Origin: Marinobacterium marinum
GTDB lineage: Bacteria; Pseudomonadota; Gammaproteobacteria; Pseudomonadales; Balneatricaceae
Assembly: GCF_013868415.1 (NCBI RefSeq)
Contig: NZ_JACEMT010000029.1
Coordinates: 19,981-83,980 of the forward strand
Direction of reading: 5' to 3'
Length of the DNA: 64,000 nt
Shown here: positions 43,189 to 52,136 of the stretch, one piece after another
Layout: each line of letters opens with the position of its first letter
Position numbering within the stretch: the stretch's first letter is position 1
The notes under the pieces: model-generated
Seen by the model: the letters and a program-made list of their open reading frames with translations, nothing else
Told to the model about the DNA's origin: nothing
The model's database searches: none
Made by a program: the position numbers and the translations under genes

Positions 43189-43866
43189 ATGAAAACGGGT
43201 ATGCGGGTGCTGCTACTGGCGGCCGCGGTAGTGTTGACCGGTTGCGTCAATAAAGCGCCCAAGCCGGATAATCCCCATTATGCACCGATTCAGCCGGTAC
43301 AGATGCAGCAGCCTCAGCCGGTCACCGGGTCGATCTATCAGGCGGCGACCAGTATGGATCTGTACAGTGACGGGCGTGCCCATCGGGTTGGCGATATTAT
43401 CACGGTGGTGCTGACGGAGCGGACGCAGTCGTCCAAAAGTGCTTCGACCACGGTAGACAAGACTAACGACATGTCGATCGGCGCACCGAACGTGTTGGGA
43501 CATGAGGTAAAGGTGTTTGGTAATCCGTTGAGTGCCTCCATGAACTCCAACACGGCTTTTGATGGCGAAGGCAGTTCGGATATGAGCAATAGCCTGAGCG
43601 GCAACATCACGGTGACCGTTCATCAGGTATTGCCGAACGGCAACCTGCTGGTGCGAGGAGAAAAGTGGCTGACCCTGAATCAGGGGGATGAGTATATCCG
43701 TATCAGCGGCCTGGTGCGTAAGCAGGATGTCGGGCCGGACAACCGGGTCCCCTCGACTCGGCTGGCCGATGCGCGTATCACTTATAGTGGTACCGGGGCC
43801 ACGCATGATTCCAATGTAATGGGCTGGCTGGCGCGTTTCTTTATCAGTCCTCTGTGGCCTTTCTGA
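43189..43866 (+). CDS. flgH: FlgH outer-membrane L-ring lipoprotein
   Basis: A 225-residue lipoprotein. The signal peptide ends in lipobox LTGC (Cys19 from ATG 43189), so the mature protein is lipidated and placed in the outer membrane. FlgH motifs are [23 protein letters not shown] ([20 protein letters not shown]), [20 protein letters not shown] and [21 protein letters not shown] prefer the ATG at 43189 over that at 43180, because AGGGGA is then eight bases away and the lipoprotein signal starts [10 protein letters not shown]. Confidence 0.95.
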   Translation: MKTGMRVLLLAAAVVLTGCVNKAPKPDNPHYAPIQPVQMQQPQPVTGSIYQAATSMDLYSDGRAHRVGDIITVVLTERTQSSKSASTTVDKTNDMSIGAPNVLGHEVKVFGNPLSASMNSNTAFDGEGSSDMSNSLSGNITVTVHQVLPNGNLLVRGEKWLTLNQGDEYIRISGLVRKQDVGPDNRVPSTRLADARITYSGTGATHDSNVMGWLARFFISPLWPF

Positions 43867-43873
43867 GGTATCG

Positions 43874-44977
43874 ATGATGGCTAAGTTGCTGCAAACCTGT
43901 ATGTTGTTGATGTCCGCCCTGTGTGTCTGTCTGCCGGTTCAGGCGGAGCGCATCAAGGATATTGCCAGTGTTGCCGGAGTACGGGCCAACCAGTTGGTCG
44001 GCTATGGTTTGGTGGTGGGGCTGGACGGGACCGGCGACAAAACCAGTTTCACCTCGCAAACTTTCCGCAACATGCTCAATAACTTCGGTGTGGCCATTCC
44101 ACCGAATATAGATCCCAAATCCAAGAATATTGCGGCGGTTGCCATACATGCCGAGCTGCCGCCGTTTGCCAAACCGGGGCAAACCATTGATATCACGGTC
44201 TCAACGATAGGCGATGCCAAAAGTCTGCGTGGGGGCAGCCTGTTGATGGCTCCGTTGAAGGGAGCGGACGGCAATGTCTACGCCATTGGTCAGGGCAATT
44301 TGGTAGTGTCGGGGTTCGGTGTTGAAGGGAATGACGGGTCGCGCCTGTCCTTGAACGTTCCCAGCGTGGGGCGCATTCCCAACGGCGCCACGGTGGAGCG
44401 TACGGTGCCCAATGCCTTTGCGCAGGGCGACAGCCTGATGTTTAACCTGAACCAGCCTGACTTTACAACGGCACGGCGGGTAGCCGAGCAGGTGAATAAT
44501 CTGCTGGGACCTGACATGGCGATGGCGCTGGACGCAGCTTCCATTCGGGTGCGTGCTCCTCGAGACCCTTCCCAGCGGGTGTCCTTTTTGTCGGTACTGG
44601 AAAATCTGGAAGTCGATCCGGGGCAGGAGGTGGCCAAGGTCATCATCAACTCCCGCACCGGTACCATCATCATTGGTCAGAACGTGCGGGTATCTCCCGT
44701 CGCCATTACCCATGGCGGGCTGACCGTGGCCATTAACGAAAACCTGGATGTGTCCCAGCCCAATGTGCTGGGCGGTGGCAACACGGTGGTTACTCCGCGC
44801 AGTGAAATTGAGGTCGAGGAAGGCTCGGGTCGCATGTTCGAGTTTGCGCCGGGGGCGACGCTCAGTGACATTGTTGAGGCCGTGAACCAGGTGGGTGCGG
44901 CACCGGGCGACCTGATGGCGATTCTGGAAGCGCTTAAGCAGTCCGGGGCGCTGAAAGCAGAGCTGGTGGTGATCTGA
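43874..44977 (+). CDS. flgI: FlgI periplasmic P-ring protein
   Basis: A 367-residue exported protein: signal peptide [20 protein letters not shown], then the invariant [20 protein letters not shown] and [19 protein letters not shown]. Later blocks [20 protein letters not shown] and [20 protein letters not shown] are family-typical. FlgI forms the P ring with help from FlgA. Two adjacent ATGs (43874 and 43877) are possible starts. Its stop overlaps flgJ by one base. Confidence 0.96.
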   Translation: MMAKLLQTCMLLMSALCVCLPVQAERIKDIASVAGVRANQLVGYGLVVGLDGTGDKTSFTSQTFRNMLNNFGVAIPPNIDPKSKNIAAVAIHAELPPFAKPGQTIDITVSTIGDAKSLRGGSLLMAPLKGADGNVYAIGQGNLVVSGFGVEGNDGSRLSLNVPSVGRIPNGATVERTVPNAFAQGDSLMFNLNQPDFTTARRVAEQVNNLLGPDMAMALDAASIRVRAPRDPSQRVSFLSVLENLEVDPGQEVAKVIINSRTGTIIIGQNVRVSPVAITHGGLTVAINENLDVSQPNVLGGGNTVVTPRSEIEVEEGSGRMFEFAPGATLSDIVEAVNQVGAAPGDLMAILEALKQSGALKAELVVI

Positions 44978-46014
44978 TGGCGATTAAAAGCGGCTTCGAT
45001 GCCTCATCCGCCGGCCTGTTTACCGATCTGAATCAGCTGCAGAAGCTGAAAGGACAGGCGCACACAGATGAACAGGCTGCGCTCAAGGGCGTGGCGCAGG
45101 AGTTCGAGCAGCTGTTTATGAGCATGATGCTCAAGAGTATGCGTCAGGCTAACGATGTCCTGGCAGCGGACAGCCCGTTCAATTCCAATGATGTGCAGTT
45201 CTATCAGGAGATGTTTGACCAGCAGCTGACCCTGGATCTGTCGAAAAAGGACAGTATCGGGCTGGCCGATATTATTGTGCAGCAATTGAGTCAGCAGGTC
45301 GCGGCCGCACCAACGGCCTCGGAGGATGAAGAAGAGCCGTCGTCCACGTCATTGACCGAGCAGATGCTCAACCGAGCGCTGGTGAGCGGCCCTGTTACTC
45401 AGCCGGCTGGAATGCCTTACAGTGCGCCGGTTGTGACTGCAACGGCTCGGCCGGACGAGTCTGCACCCGAACAGGACGAGCCGGTAGCAGTCAGCGCGGA
45501 CGGGCAAGGCTTGCCCGCACGTTTCGATACACCGGCGGTTTTTGTGGAAAAGCTGCAGCCGCTGGCTGAAAAAGCCGCTGCCGTTCTGGGTGTCTCCCCG
45601 TCGGTATTGCTGGCGCAGGCTGCGCTGGAAACCGGTTGGGGCAAGTTTATTAGCCGCGATGTGGCCAGTGGGCAGAGCAGTCGAAATCTTTTCAATATCA
45701 AGGCTGATCGCAGCTGGCAGGGCGATTCGATTCAGGTACAGACCCTCGAGTATCGCGGTGGAGTGCCGGAAAAAGAACAGGCGCGCTTTCGTGCCTATAA
45801 CAGCTATGCGGAAAGTTTCAGTGATTATGTCGCTTTTCTGCAGAGTAACCCCCGCTATCGACAGGCGCTGGACAATACCGCCGACCCGTCCCGATTTGTA
45901 CATGAATTGCACAATGCCGGTTATGCCACCGACCCCGAATATGCGGCCAAAATCGAGCGCATTTTTAACGGTGAACAGCTGGCGGGGCTGAAGTTCGGAA
46001 CTCAAGAAGGCTAG
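44977..46014 (+). CDS. flgJ: FlgJ rod-cap / peptidoglycan hydrolase
   Basis: A 345-residue bifunctional protein. The N-terminal rod-scaffold domain (about 1-110; GVAQEFEQLFMSMMLKSMRQ) is followed by a Pro/Glu-rich linker and a C-terminal glucosaminidase domain (about 185-320): LAQAALETGWGKF with likely catalytic Glu218, RNLFNIKADRSWQGDS and FRAYNSYAESFSDYVAFLQS. It opens the wall for rod passage. The ATG overlaps the flgI stop. Confidence 0.95.
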   Translation: MAIKSGFDASSAGLFTDLNQLQKLKGQAHTDEQAALKGVAQEFEQLFMSMMLKSMRQANDVLAADSPFNSNDVQFYQEMFDQQLTLDLSKKDSIGLADIIVQQLSQQVAAAPTASEDEEEPSSTSLTEQMLNRALVSGPVTQPAGMPYSAPVVTATARPDESAPEQDEPVAVSADGQGLPARFDTPAVFVEKLQPLAEKAAAVLGVSPSVLLAQAALETGWGKFISRDVASGQSSRNLFNIKADRSWQGDSIQVQTLEYRGGVPEKEQARFRAYNSYAESFSDYVAFLQSNPRYRQALDNTADPSRFVHELHNAGYATDPEYAAKIERIFNGEQLAGLKFGTQEG

Positions 46015-46028
46015 TAGTCAGCCGATAC
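46002..46028 (+). promoter_or_regulatory. Sigma28 promoter of flgKL
   Basis: TCAAGAAG (46002-46009), 11 bases, GCCGATAC (46021-46028). The -10 box matches GCCGATAA at seven of eight positions and the -35 keeps T-AAG. It starts inside the end of flgJ and lies 46 bases upstream of flgK, which makes flgKL class IV (FliA) genes separate from flgF-J. Confidence 0.8.
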
Positions 46029-46074
46029 AGAATGAGAGTGGGCACGCACTGACGCGGGCCAGTGGAGGAATACC

Positions 46075-48135
46075 ATGAGTTACGGTCTGCTGAATCTGGG
46101 CACCCAGGCGTTGACGGCCAACCAAACCGCCCTGTCGGTCGTCGGGCAGAATATCGCCAACATTAATACCGATGGCTATAGTCGTCAGCGGCCCGAGTTT
46201 GCCTCTCGAGACTCCATCGGTGGTGTCGAGGTGTATGACATCGCCCGTATTGCCGACCAATTTCTCAACCGGCAAATCTGGGCGGACAAGGCCTCCTACA
46301 GCAATGCCGAGCTGTACCAGATGTTTGCCGGCGAGCTGGACAACCTGCTGGCCTCTGAGGCGACCAGCATATCCACGGCTATGGACGGCTACTTTGGTGC
46401 CCTGCAGACAGCGGTGGATGATCCCACCAGCTTGCCCAATCGTGAGTTGTTTATCGCGGAAGCCGAAGCGCTGGTGCAGCGTTTCAACGACCTGGATGCC
46501 AACCTGGAACGCCAAAACGGTAACCTGAATAGTCGTCTGGAAAGCTCGACGGCCAAGGTTAATGCTATTGCCCGCAATATCGCGGAATTGAACGACAAGC
46601 TGCGCATTGCAACAGCAGCCGGCAGTCCGGTGAACGAGTTGCTGGACAAGCGCGATGCCCAGCTGGATCAGCTGGCGCAGTTGGTCAATTTCACCACGGT
46701 GGAAGACAAGGAGACCGGTGGCGTTAACGTGTTTGTCGGCAAGGGTGAGCCCCTGGTAATGGGCAAGGATGCGAACCGGCTGGTGACGCGGGTTGATCCG
46801 GCTGATGCCAGCAAATTGAACGTGGCGCTGCAGATCGGCAACAGCATGAGTGACGTGACCGGGCAGATCAACGGGGGGGAGATCGGTGGCTTGCTGGAAT
46901 ACCGTGACACAATTCTGGACAAGGCGCGGGACCAAATGGGGATTATCACCCTGGCATTTGCCGATACCATGAACCGGCAGCATATGCAGGGCATGGATCT
47001 GGACAGTGAACTGGGCGGCCGTCTGTTTACGGATATCAATGATCCTGCAGCCATGAACAACCGAGTGCTCAGTGACAGCCGAAACACCTCGGACCTCAGT
47101 CATGCCTGGGTACGCATTGATGATACCAGCGAGCTCAAGGCCAGCGAATACAAGATGATATTCGACAGTGATGACAGCTTTACGCTGGTCAGGGAAAGCG
47201 ACGGCAAGCGTTGGGACGCCAGTGACTTCAGTACCGCTGCCAGTGCCGATGATGTTACGGGCAACCAGCAGATTTACCAGGACGCGAATACCGGTGAGAT
47301 GACCTTGCGTATTGACGGCTTCACGCTGCAGCTGGACCCAGTGGGCAAGAGTTTCGGTGCGGGCGATCAGTATGTCATTCAGCCGGCACGCTCGGCGGCG
47401 TCCGATATTGAAATGGTCTTGCGCGACCCGCATGACCTGGCGCTTGCCGCGCCGGTCAAGGTTGAAGCGAACAGCGAGAATAGCGGGACGGGGGTGGCAT
47501 CGGTCAGTGTAACCGATCGTGCCGATCTGGAAACGGCGGTCAGTGGCACTCACCTGAATCCGCCCATCAGGATTGAATTCAGCGCACAGGAAACCCCGCC
47601 GGGCTCAGGTAGCATGCAGACATTTTACCGTGTCTACAATGTAGCGGATCCCGACAATCCGGTGGAAATCGACCCGGACAATGATCCGTCCACACCGATT
47701 GCCGCACAGCCGTTTACACCTGGCGAGCCACTGCAGTTGCCGGGCAATTACGGCTATGAAGTCGTGATCAAGAACCAGCCTCAAGCGGGCGACAGTTTTA
47801 CAGTGGATTACAACGAAGGGGGCGTGTCTGACAACCGGAACGCGCTGGCGATGTCGGACCTGCAGTTTGACAAGACGGTGGATGGTGCTTCCTATCAAGA
47901 CCGCTATGGCCAATTGATCGAGCGCGTGGGGACTCAAACGGCGGTGGCCCAGATCAATGCACAGGCCAGCAAGTCGGTCCTGGATGCCAACCTTGCGATG
48001 CGTTCCAGCATCAGCGGTGTCAACCTGGATGAAGAAGCGGCCAAGCTGATCCAGTTTCAACAAGCCTACTCGGCGTCGGCACAGCTGATTCGCGCGTCGC
48101 AAACCATTTTTGATGCCCTGATCGGCGCAGTTTAA
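46075..48135 (+). CDS. flgK: FlgK hook-filament junction protein 1
   Basis: A 686-residue protein with the conserved N-terminus LLNLGTQALTANQTALSVVG, NIANINTDGYSRQRPEF, central LLDKRDAQLDQLAQLVNFTT and GGLLEYRDTILDKARDQMGI, and C-terminal SGVNLDEEAAKLIQFQQAYS with ASAQLIRASQTIFDALIGAV. The middle region is long and variable. GGAGGAATACC precedes the ATG. FlgN at 34226 is its export chaperone. Confidence 0.96.
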   Translation: MSYGLLNLGTQALTANQTALSVVGQNIANINTDGYSRQRPEFASRDSIGGVEVYDIARIADQFLNRQIWADKASYSNAELYQMFAGELDNLLASEATSISTAMDGYFGALQTAVDDPTSLPNRELFIAEAEALVQRFNDLDANLERQNGNLNSRLESSTAKVNAIARNIAELNDKLRIATAAGSPVNELLDKRDAQLDQLAQLVNFTTVEDKETGGVNVFVGKGEPLVMGKDANRLVTRVDPADASKLNVALQIGNSMSDVTGQINGGEIGGLLEYRDTILDKARDQMGIITLAFADTMNRQHMQGMDLDSELGGRLFTDINDPAAMNNRVLSDSRNTSDLSHAWVRIDDTSELKASEYKMIFDSDDSFTLVRESDGKRWDASDFSTAASADDVTGNQQIYQDANTGEMTLRIDGFTLQLDPVGKSFGAGDQYVIQPARSAASDIEMVLRDPHDLALAAPVKVEANSENSGTGVASVSVTDRADLETAVSGTHLNPPIRIEFSAQETPPGSGSMQTFYRVYNVADPDNPVEIDPDNDPSTPIAAQPFTPGEPLQLPGNYGYEVVIKNQPQAGDSFTVDYNEGGVSDNRNALAMSDLQFDKTVDGASYQDRYGQLIERVGTQTAVAQINAQASKSVLDANLAMRSSISGVNLDEEAAKLIQFQQAYSASAQLIRASQTIFDALIGAV

Positions 48136-48146
48136 GGAGTCTTGCC

Positions 48147-49397
48147 ATGCGTATTGCTACCAGTCAGGTATTCCTCAACAACATCAACAGCCTGTCCGAG
48201 GCCAACAGCGCGCTGTTCAAAACCCAGCAGCAGATCGCGACCGGTAAAAAGGTGTTGCAGCCCTCCGATGATCCCTTGGCGGCGGCTCAGATCATCAAAC
48301 TGAAAAAGGAAGTCGCCCGTAACGACCAGTTTCAGGGCAATATCGAAGTGTCCAATCGTCGTTTGGCGCTGGAAGAGATTACGTTGAACCAGCTGTTTAA
48401 TGAGGGTGTGCGTCTTAAGGAGCTGACGATTCAGGCCGGTGACGGCATCCTGAGCCAGGCCAACCAGGCTTCGCTGGCGACGGAAGTGGATGAAATCCTG
48501 CAGCAGATGTTGGGGTTGGTGAATACCAAGGATGTGCAGGGCGAATATCTGTTTTCCGGCTTCAAGGGTGAAACGCGTAGCTATGAATATGACGAACTGA
48601 CGCAGAGATATGCGTATCAGGGAGACAGCGGTCAGCGCTATATCCAGATCGGTCCGGATACCAAAGTAGCGTCTACGGATGCCGGTACTCGCCTGTTTGA
48701 ACAGGTTCCCGGAGTCGTGATGCCGAGCATGGCGGCCAATACAGCGGTACGGGATATTCATGTTCGTGATTTCAAGGCGCTGGAGCAAGCAGATGCCGCC
48801 GGTACTTCGCCTTACAGCATGACATTGACGGATACCGGCGAATTCAGTGTTCAGGATAGCCTGGGCAACCCGGTACCGGTGTTTACAGGGGAGGATCCGA
48901 CGGAAGGTAGCCCCTCGATGACGGTGGCATCTGGCGACCGGGTACGCTTTGGCGGTGTCGAAGTCGTGATCGGGGACCTCCCGGCTGCGGGCGCACCGGC
49001 CGATGTGGTAACCGTCGAAACGGAAACACAGCGCGATAATATACTGAATGTCGCGCTTGAGTTGCGCAATGGCCTGCAGAATGTGGATTACACGACCGAC
49101 GAGGGCAAAGCGGTGCTGGATCAGCTGTTGGGCAAGACGCTGACGGCTCTGGAAGGGGTGCAGGATACGAATATTCGTGCCCGAGGCTCTATCGGCGCCC
49201 GCATGAATGCACTGGAGCAGCAGGAAATGGTGAATGAAGACTATCAGTTATTTACCAAGGGGGCGCTGTCGTCTTTCGAGGACCTGGAATACAACGAAGC
49301 CCTGAGCCAGTTTGCACTGCAGCAGGCAACCCTTCAGGCAGCCTATTCCAGTTTCAGCCAGATCAGTGGCCTGAGCCTGTTCAACTACATCAAGTAA
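48147..49397 (+). CDS. flgL: FlgL hook-filament junction protein 3
   Basis: A 416-residue flagellin-like junction protein: MRIATSQVFLNNINSLSEAN and LQPSDDPLAAAQIIKLKKEV at the start, GEYLFSGFKGETRSYEYDEL in the middle, and SFEDLEYNEALSQFALQQAT followed by FSQISGLSLFNYIK at the end. It begins 11 bases after flgK behind AAGGAGT. flgL ends convergently with fliT. Confidence 0.96.
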   Translation: MRIATSQVFLNNINSLSEANSALFKTQQQIATGKKVLQPSDDPLAAAQIIKLKKEVARNDQFQGNIEVSNRRLALEEITLNQLFNEGVRLKELTIQAGDGILSQANQASLATEVDEILQQMLGLVNTKDVQGEYLFSGFKGETRSYEYDELTQRYAYQGDSGQRYIQIGPDTKVASTDAGTRLFEQVPGVVMPSMAANTAVRDIHVRDFKALEQADAAGTSPYSMTLTDTGEFSVQDSLGNPVPVFTGEDPTEGSPSMTVASGDRVRFGGVEVVIGDLPAAGAPADVVTVETETQRDNILNVALELRNGLQNVDYTTDEGKAVLDQLLGKTLTALEGVQDTNIRARGSIGARMNALEQQEMVNEDYQLFTKGALSSFEDLEYNEALSQFALQQATLQAAYSSFSQISGLSLFNYIK

Positions 49398-49406
49398 GAT
49401 GGCCGG

Positions 49407-49433
49407 CCGACCGGGTGCATGACGCGGTCGGCA
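49407..49433. terminator. Hairpin between convergent flgL and fliT
   Basis: GCCGACCG (49407-49414) pairs with CGGTCGGC (49426-49433) around an 11-base loop, in the 42-base gap between the two stops. It lacks a T-run but is placed as a shared terminator. Confidence 0.55.
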
Positions 49434-49439
49434 TCGCTA

Positions 49440-49769
49440 TTAACTGCCACGATAGGCGTCAATGCCGGCATGGTTCTTCTTTTGCTGCTTGAAGGCCTGG
49501 CCCAAGGCATCACGGCGGTCGGTGAAGTGCTGGCGCAGCTCCTCGTTCATGACCTGCAGCTGTTCCAGCAGAGGTGCTGCAAAAGCAGGGTCGCCTTCCA
49601 GTCGGTTGACATCCAGTGACACCATCAGCTGAGTCCAGTGCTGTAACGCAGGGCCCGCATTGGCTTCTTCATCCAGAGGCAGCAATGCCAAGGCCTTGAG
49701 CTGTGCATACACCTCGGTCGCGGCGTCAAAATGCTGACGCCACTGGGTTTCGGTGAGCGGCGTGGCCAT
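49440..49769 (-). CDS. fliT: FliT-like flagellar chaperone
   Basis: A 109-residue helical protein from ATG 49769 (MATPLTETQWRQHFD), one base after the fliS stop. Helices LEQLQVMNEELRQHFTDRRD and LGQAFKQQKKNHAGIDAYRG near the C-terminus resemble FliT-type chaperones, which bind the filament cap FliD. Sequence conservation is weak in this family, so the assignment rests largely on position (fliD-fliS-this gene), size and helicity. Confidence 0.65.
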   Translation of the reverse strand: MATPLTETQWRQHFDAATEVYAQLKALALLPLDEEANAGPALQHWTQLMVSLDVNRLEGDPAFAAPLLEQLQVMNEELRQHFTDRRDALGQAFKQQKKNHAGIDAYRGS

Positions 49770-49770
49770 A

Positions 49771-50211
49771 TCAGCTACCTTCAGCTGCCGAGCCTGCCTG
49801 TGCTTCTGCCGGGCGTGGCGGGTTGCGCTGGTCTTCAGGAATCGCATCCCAGCCGGATTTGATCTCGATGATCAACAGACCCACTTCATTCAGCTTCTCG
49901 GTTGATGAGTCGATATTGGCCTGGCTCAGCGTTCTGATCATGTAGTCATAGAGGCGTGACAGGTTGCCGGAGACTTCATTGGTCTCCTTGTCCTGCAGAG
50001 AGCCTTCCAGCTCGCCGATAATGGCGATGGTCTTGCTGATGGCGGTTCCCTTGCTGGCCGTATCCTGGCGCTCGATTGCACCCTTGGCAATGGCCAGCTG
50101 GCGGATGGCTCCTTCAAACAACATACTGACCAGTCGATGTGGGCTGGCGTTTTCTACTTCGGAAGCAATATTGATCTGCTGATAAGCCTTGCTGCCCTGT
50201 GCATTGTTCAT
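49771..50211 (-). CDS. fliS: FliS flagellin export chaperone
   Basis: A 146-residue protein: AYQQINIASEVENASPHRLV, SMLFEGAIRQLAIAKGAIER, IAIIGELEGSLQDKETNEVS and GNLSRLYDYMIRTLSQANID, a clear FliS four-helix bundle. It binds the C-terminus of flagellin before export. A Pro/Ala/Glu-rich tail follows. It is followed at once by fliT. Confidence 0.95.
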   Translation of the reverse strand: MNNAQGSKAYQQINIASEVENASPHRLVSMLFEGAIRQLAIAKGAIERQDTASKGTAISKTIAIIGELEGSLQDKETNEVSGNLSRLYDYMIRTLSQANIDSSTEKLNEVGLLIIEIKSGWDAIPEDQRNPPRPAEAQAGSAAEGS

Positions 50212-50238
50212 AAAACGAAGAGTCCCGTGGAGTAAGAT

Positions 50239-51651
50239 TTATTTCTTGCTGCTGTTTTGGCCAATCTGAGCGAGGCTGGCCAACTGTTGCTGCAGGTAAT
50301 TACCGGTATTGTTGAGCTGGGCTACGGTGGCGTCCATGGCATTAAACTGGCTGAACAGCCGTGCTTCCAGTTTTTGCAGGCGCAAGCCAAGACTCTCCCG
50401 CTGGTCGCCAATATCGTCCATCTGGCGGTTGAGCAGGTCCGTGCGGGTGGCGAAGGTGCCGTTGCTTTGCAAGTAGCCTTCCAGTGTCGTGTCCAGACGT
50501 TTGGCAAAGCCGTTGTTTTCATCACTGAAGAAACGGCTAACTTCACTGAAGCGATTTTTCAGTGCGTCATCCAGTTTTTCGCTGTCGAGCTCCAGCTGGC
50601 CGTTACGCTGGGTGGTAATGCCGAGTTGGGCCAGGCTGTTAATACCCTCATCGGTCTGGCCTCCCGACATCAGCGTACGCAGCTGATTCTGAATGGTCCG
50701 CGTGAGAGCATCCCCCTGAAGGGGGCCGGCGGCTTCGGTATCCGGATTGTAGGCGGTTTGTTGGGCGATCAGCCCCTGGAGTGCATTGTAGGACTCCACA
50801 AACCCCTCGATCATGCTTTTGACATTGGTGGTGTTGGTATTGACGGTCAGGGTGATCGGCTTGTCGGCTTCGGTGGTGTCTTTCAGGGTGATGGTGGCGC
50901 CTGGAATCACGTCTTCAATGGTGTTGGAAGACGATGTCATCAGCTGCCCTTCCAATGAAAAGCGGGCATCCAGTGCCGCCGTGACCTGATCGTAGTTGCC
51001 GTCATCGCCATCCAGCGCCGTGTCGGCGTTGGCGGTGTAGGTATAGTCGAACCCGGACAGGTCTCCCGTAGTGCTGGTGCTGCTGATCGAGGTGATGCGG
51101 TTGTCTGCGCCGGTGTCGTCACTGGTCAAGACCAGGCGAGGGCCGGATTCCAGATTCAGAATCGTGGCGGTCATACCGAAATTGTCTTCGGCATCGTTGA
51201 TGGCGTCGCGGATTCCTTCCAGGGAAGTATTGCTGTCGGCAATATCGACGGTAAAGCTCTTGCCGGCGGCATTATCAAAGGTCAGAGTGCCGGTGTCACC
51301 GTCGGTGTAGCCGCTTTGGCCAACCAGCTTGTGGGCGCTGGCCAGGTTGCTGACTTCCAGAGAGTAGCTGCCAAGGCTGGCGGATTCGTCAGCCGAGAAG
51401 GAGGCGACCTTGCCGTCCGAGCTGCGTGCCGAGCGGCTGGTAAAGTTATCCACATCCGCCAGTCCCTTGAAGCTGGACTGAAAATCGGACAAGGCTCCCT
51501 TCAGGATACCGATGGCGGACAGTTCCGTTTGCAGGCGGGCTTCACGCCGGTCCAGCCGGGTGGTGGCTGGAGTTGCTTCCGCCGTTACCAGCTTGGCAAC
51601 AAGGTCATTGATCGGGAGGCCGGAACCGAATCCGGTAGAAGTAATAGCCAT
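50239..51651 (-). CDS. fliD: FliD filament cap protein
   Basis: A 470-residue cap protein from ATG 51651 (MAITSTGFGSGLPINDLVAK), with GAGG five bases upstream; an upstream in-frame extension has no family character. Conserved parts are LVTAEATPATTRLDRREARL, FQSSFKGLADVDNFTSRSAR and the C-terminal LGLRLQKLEARLFSQFNAMD with QLNNTGNYLQQQLASLAQIG. It caps the filament and promotes flagellin folding. The order fliC-flaG-fliD-fliS-fliT is standard. Confidence 0.95.
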   Translation of the reverse strand: MAITSTGFGSGLPINDLVAKLVTAEATPATTRLDRREARLQTELSAIGILKGALSDFQSSFKGLADVDNFTSRSARSSDGKVASFSADESASLGSYSLEVSNLASAHKLVGQSGYTDGDTGTLTFDNAAGKSFTVDIADSNTSLEGIRDAINDAEDNFGMTATILNLESGPRLVLTSDDTGADNRITSISSTSTTGDLSGFDYTYTANADTALDGDDGNYDQVTAALDARFSLEGQLMTSSSNTIEDVIPGATITLKDTTEADKPITLTVNTNTTNVKSMIEGFVESYNALQGLIAQQTAYNPDTEAAGPLQGDALTRTIQNQLRTLMSGGQTDEGINSLAQLGITTQRNGQLELDSEKLDDALKNRFSEVSRFFSDENNGFAKRLDTTLEGYLQSNGTFATRTDLLNRQMDDIGDQRESLGLRLQKLEARLFSQFNAMDATVAQLNNTGNYLQQQLASLAQIGQNSSKK

Positions 51652-51688
51652 GGGAGCCTCGGTCTTAAAATACGTTGGTCCTGAAGGA

Positions 51689-52066
51689 TCAGGCCTGGGT
51701 ATCGAACAACAGGTGCTGCATTTCCTGCAGGTGTCCAATAACTTTCAACAGATCTTCGGACGGAATCTGCTTGATGACTTCATCCGTTGCCCTGTCTACG
51801 ACCTTGATGATGGTTCTCTCCACATCAGAGTCGACCTCGAAATTGATGCCGCGCTCCAGCAGCGTCATCGTTTCGTTCAGTGATGCGACGGTCTGCTCGA
51901 TCTCTTCGATCGTCAGTTGTGCATTTTCATTGGCGACATCCGTTGAGCTGGAATTACTGCTCTTGGCCGGAATAGCGGCCGCCTGGGAAATCCCTTCTCC
52001 GGGCTTAGTCGTGCTGCTGCCCTGCAGCGACGGGCTTTGTCCCGTAACGGGGGAGATTGTGCTCAT
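51689..52066 (-). CDS. flaG: FlaG protein
   Basis: A 125-residue FlaG-family protein (PF03646): disordered Ser/Pro/Ala-rich first half, then LLERGINFEVDSDVERTIIK with VVDRATDEVIKQIPSEDLL, the FlaG signature. FlaG affects filament length. AGGAGATAGGAT lies before the ATG. It lies 70 bases after fliC with a terminator between, so expression may depend on read-through or an unseen promoter. Confidence 0.92.
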   Translation of the reverse strand: MSTISPVTGQSPSLQGSSTTKPGEGISQAAAIPAKSSNSSSTDVANENAQLTIEEIEQTVASLNETMTLLERGINFEVDSDVERTIIKVVDRATDEVIKQIPSEDLLKVIGHLQEMQHLLFDTQA

Positions 52067-52082
52067 ATCCTATCTCCTCTGA

Positions 52083-52108
52083 CAAAAACGGGGGCCATAG
52101 GCCCCCGT
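52083..52108 (-). terminator. Rho-independent terminator of fliC
   Basis: On the minus strand ACGGGGGCC pairs with GGCCCCCGT and is followed by TTTTT (stem bases 52088-52096 and 52100-52108). It lies about 28 bases after the fliC stop and would limit transcription into flaG-fliD, raising flagellin mRNA relative to cap mRNA. Confidence 0.9.
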
Positions 52109-52136
52109 CAAGTATAGCCGCTAACGGGGCTGGCCG

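Noticed and set aside
46018..47553. 511-residue open frame opposite flgK
   Set aside because: Antisense shadow of flgK without family features.
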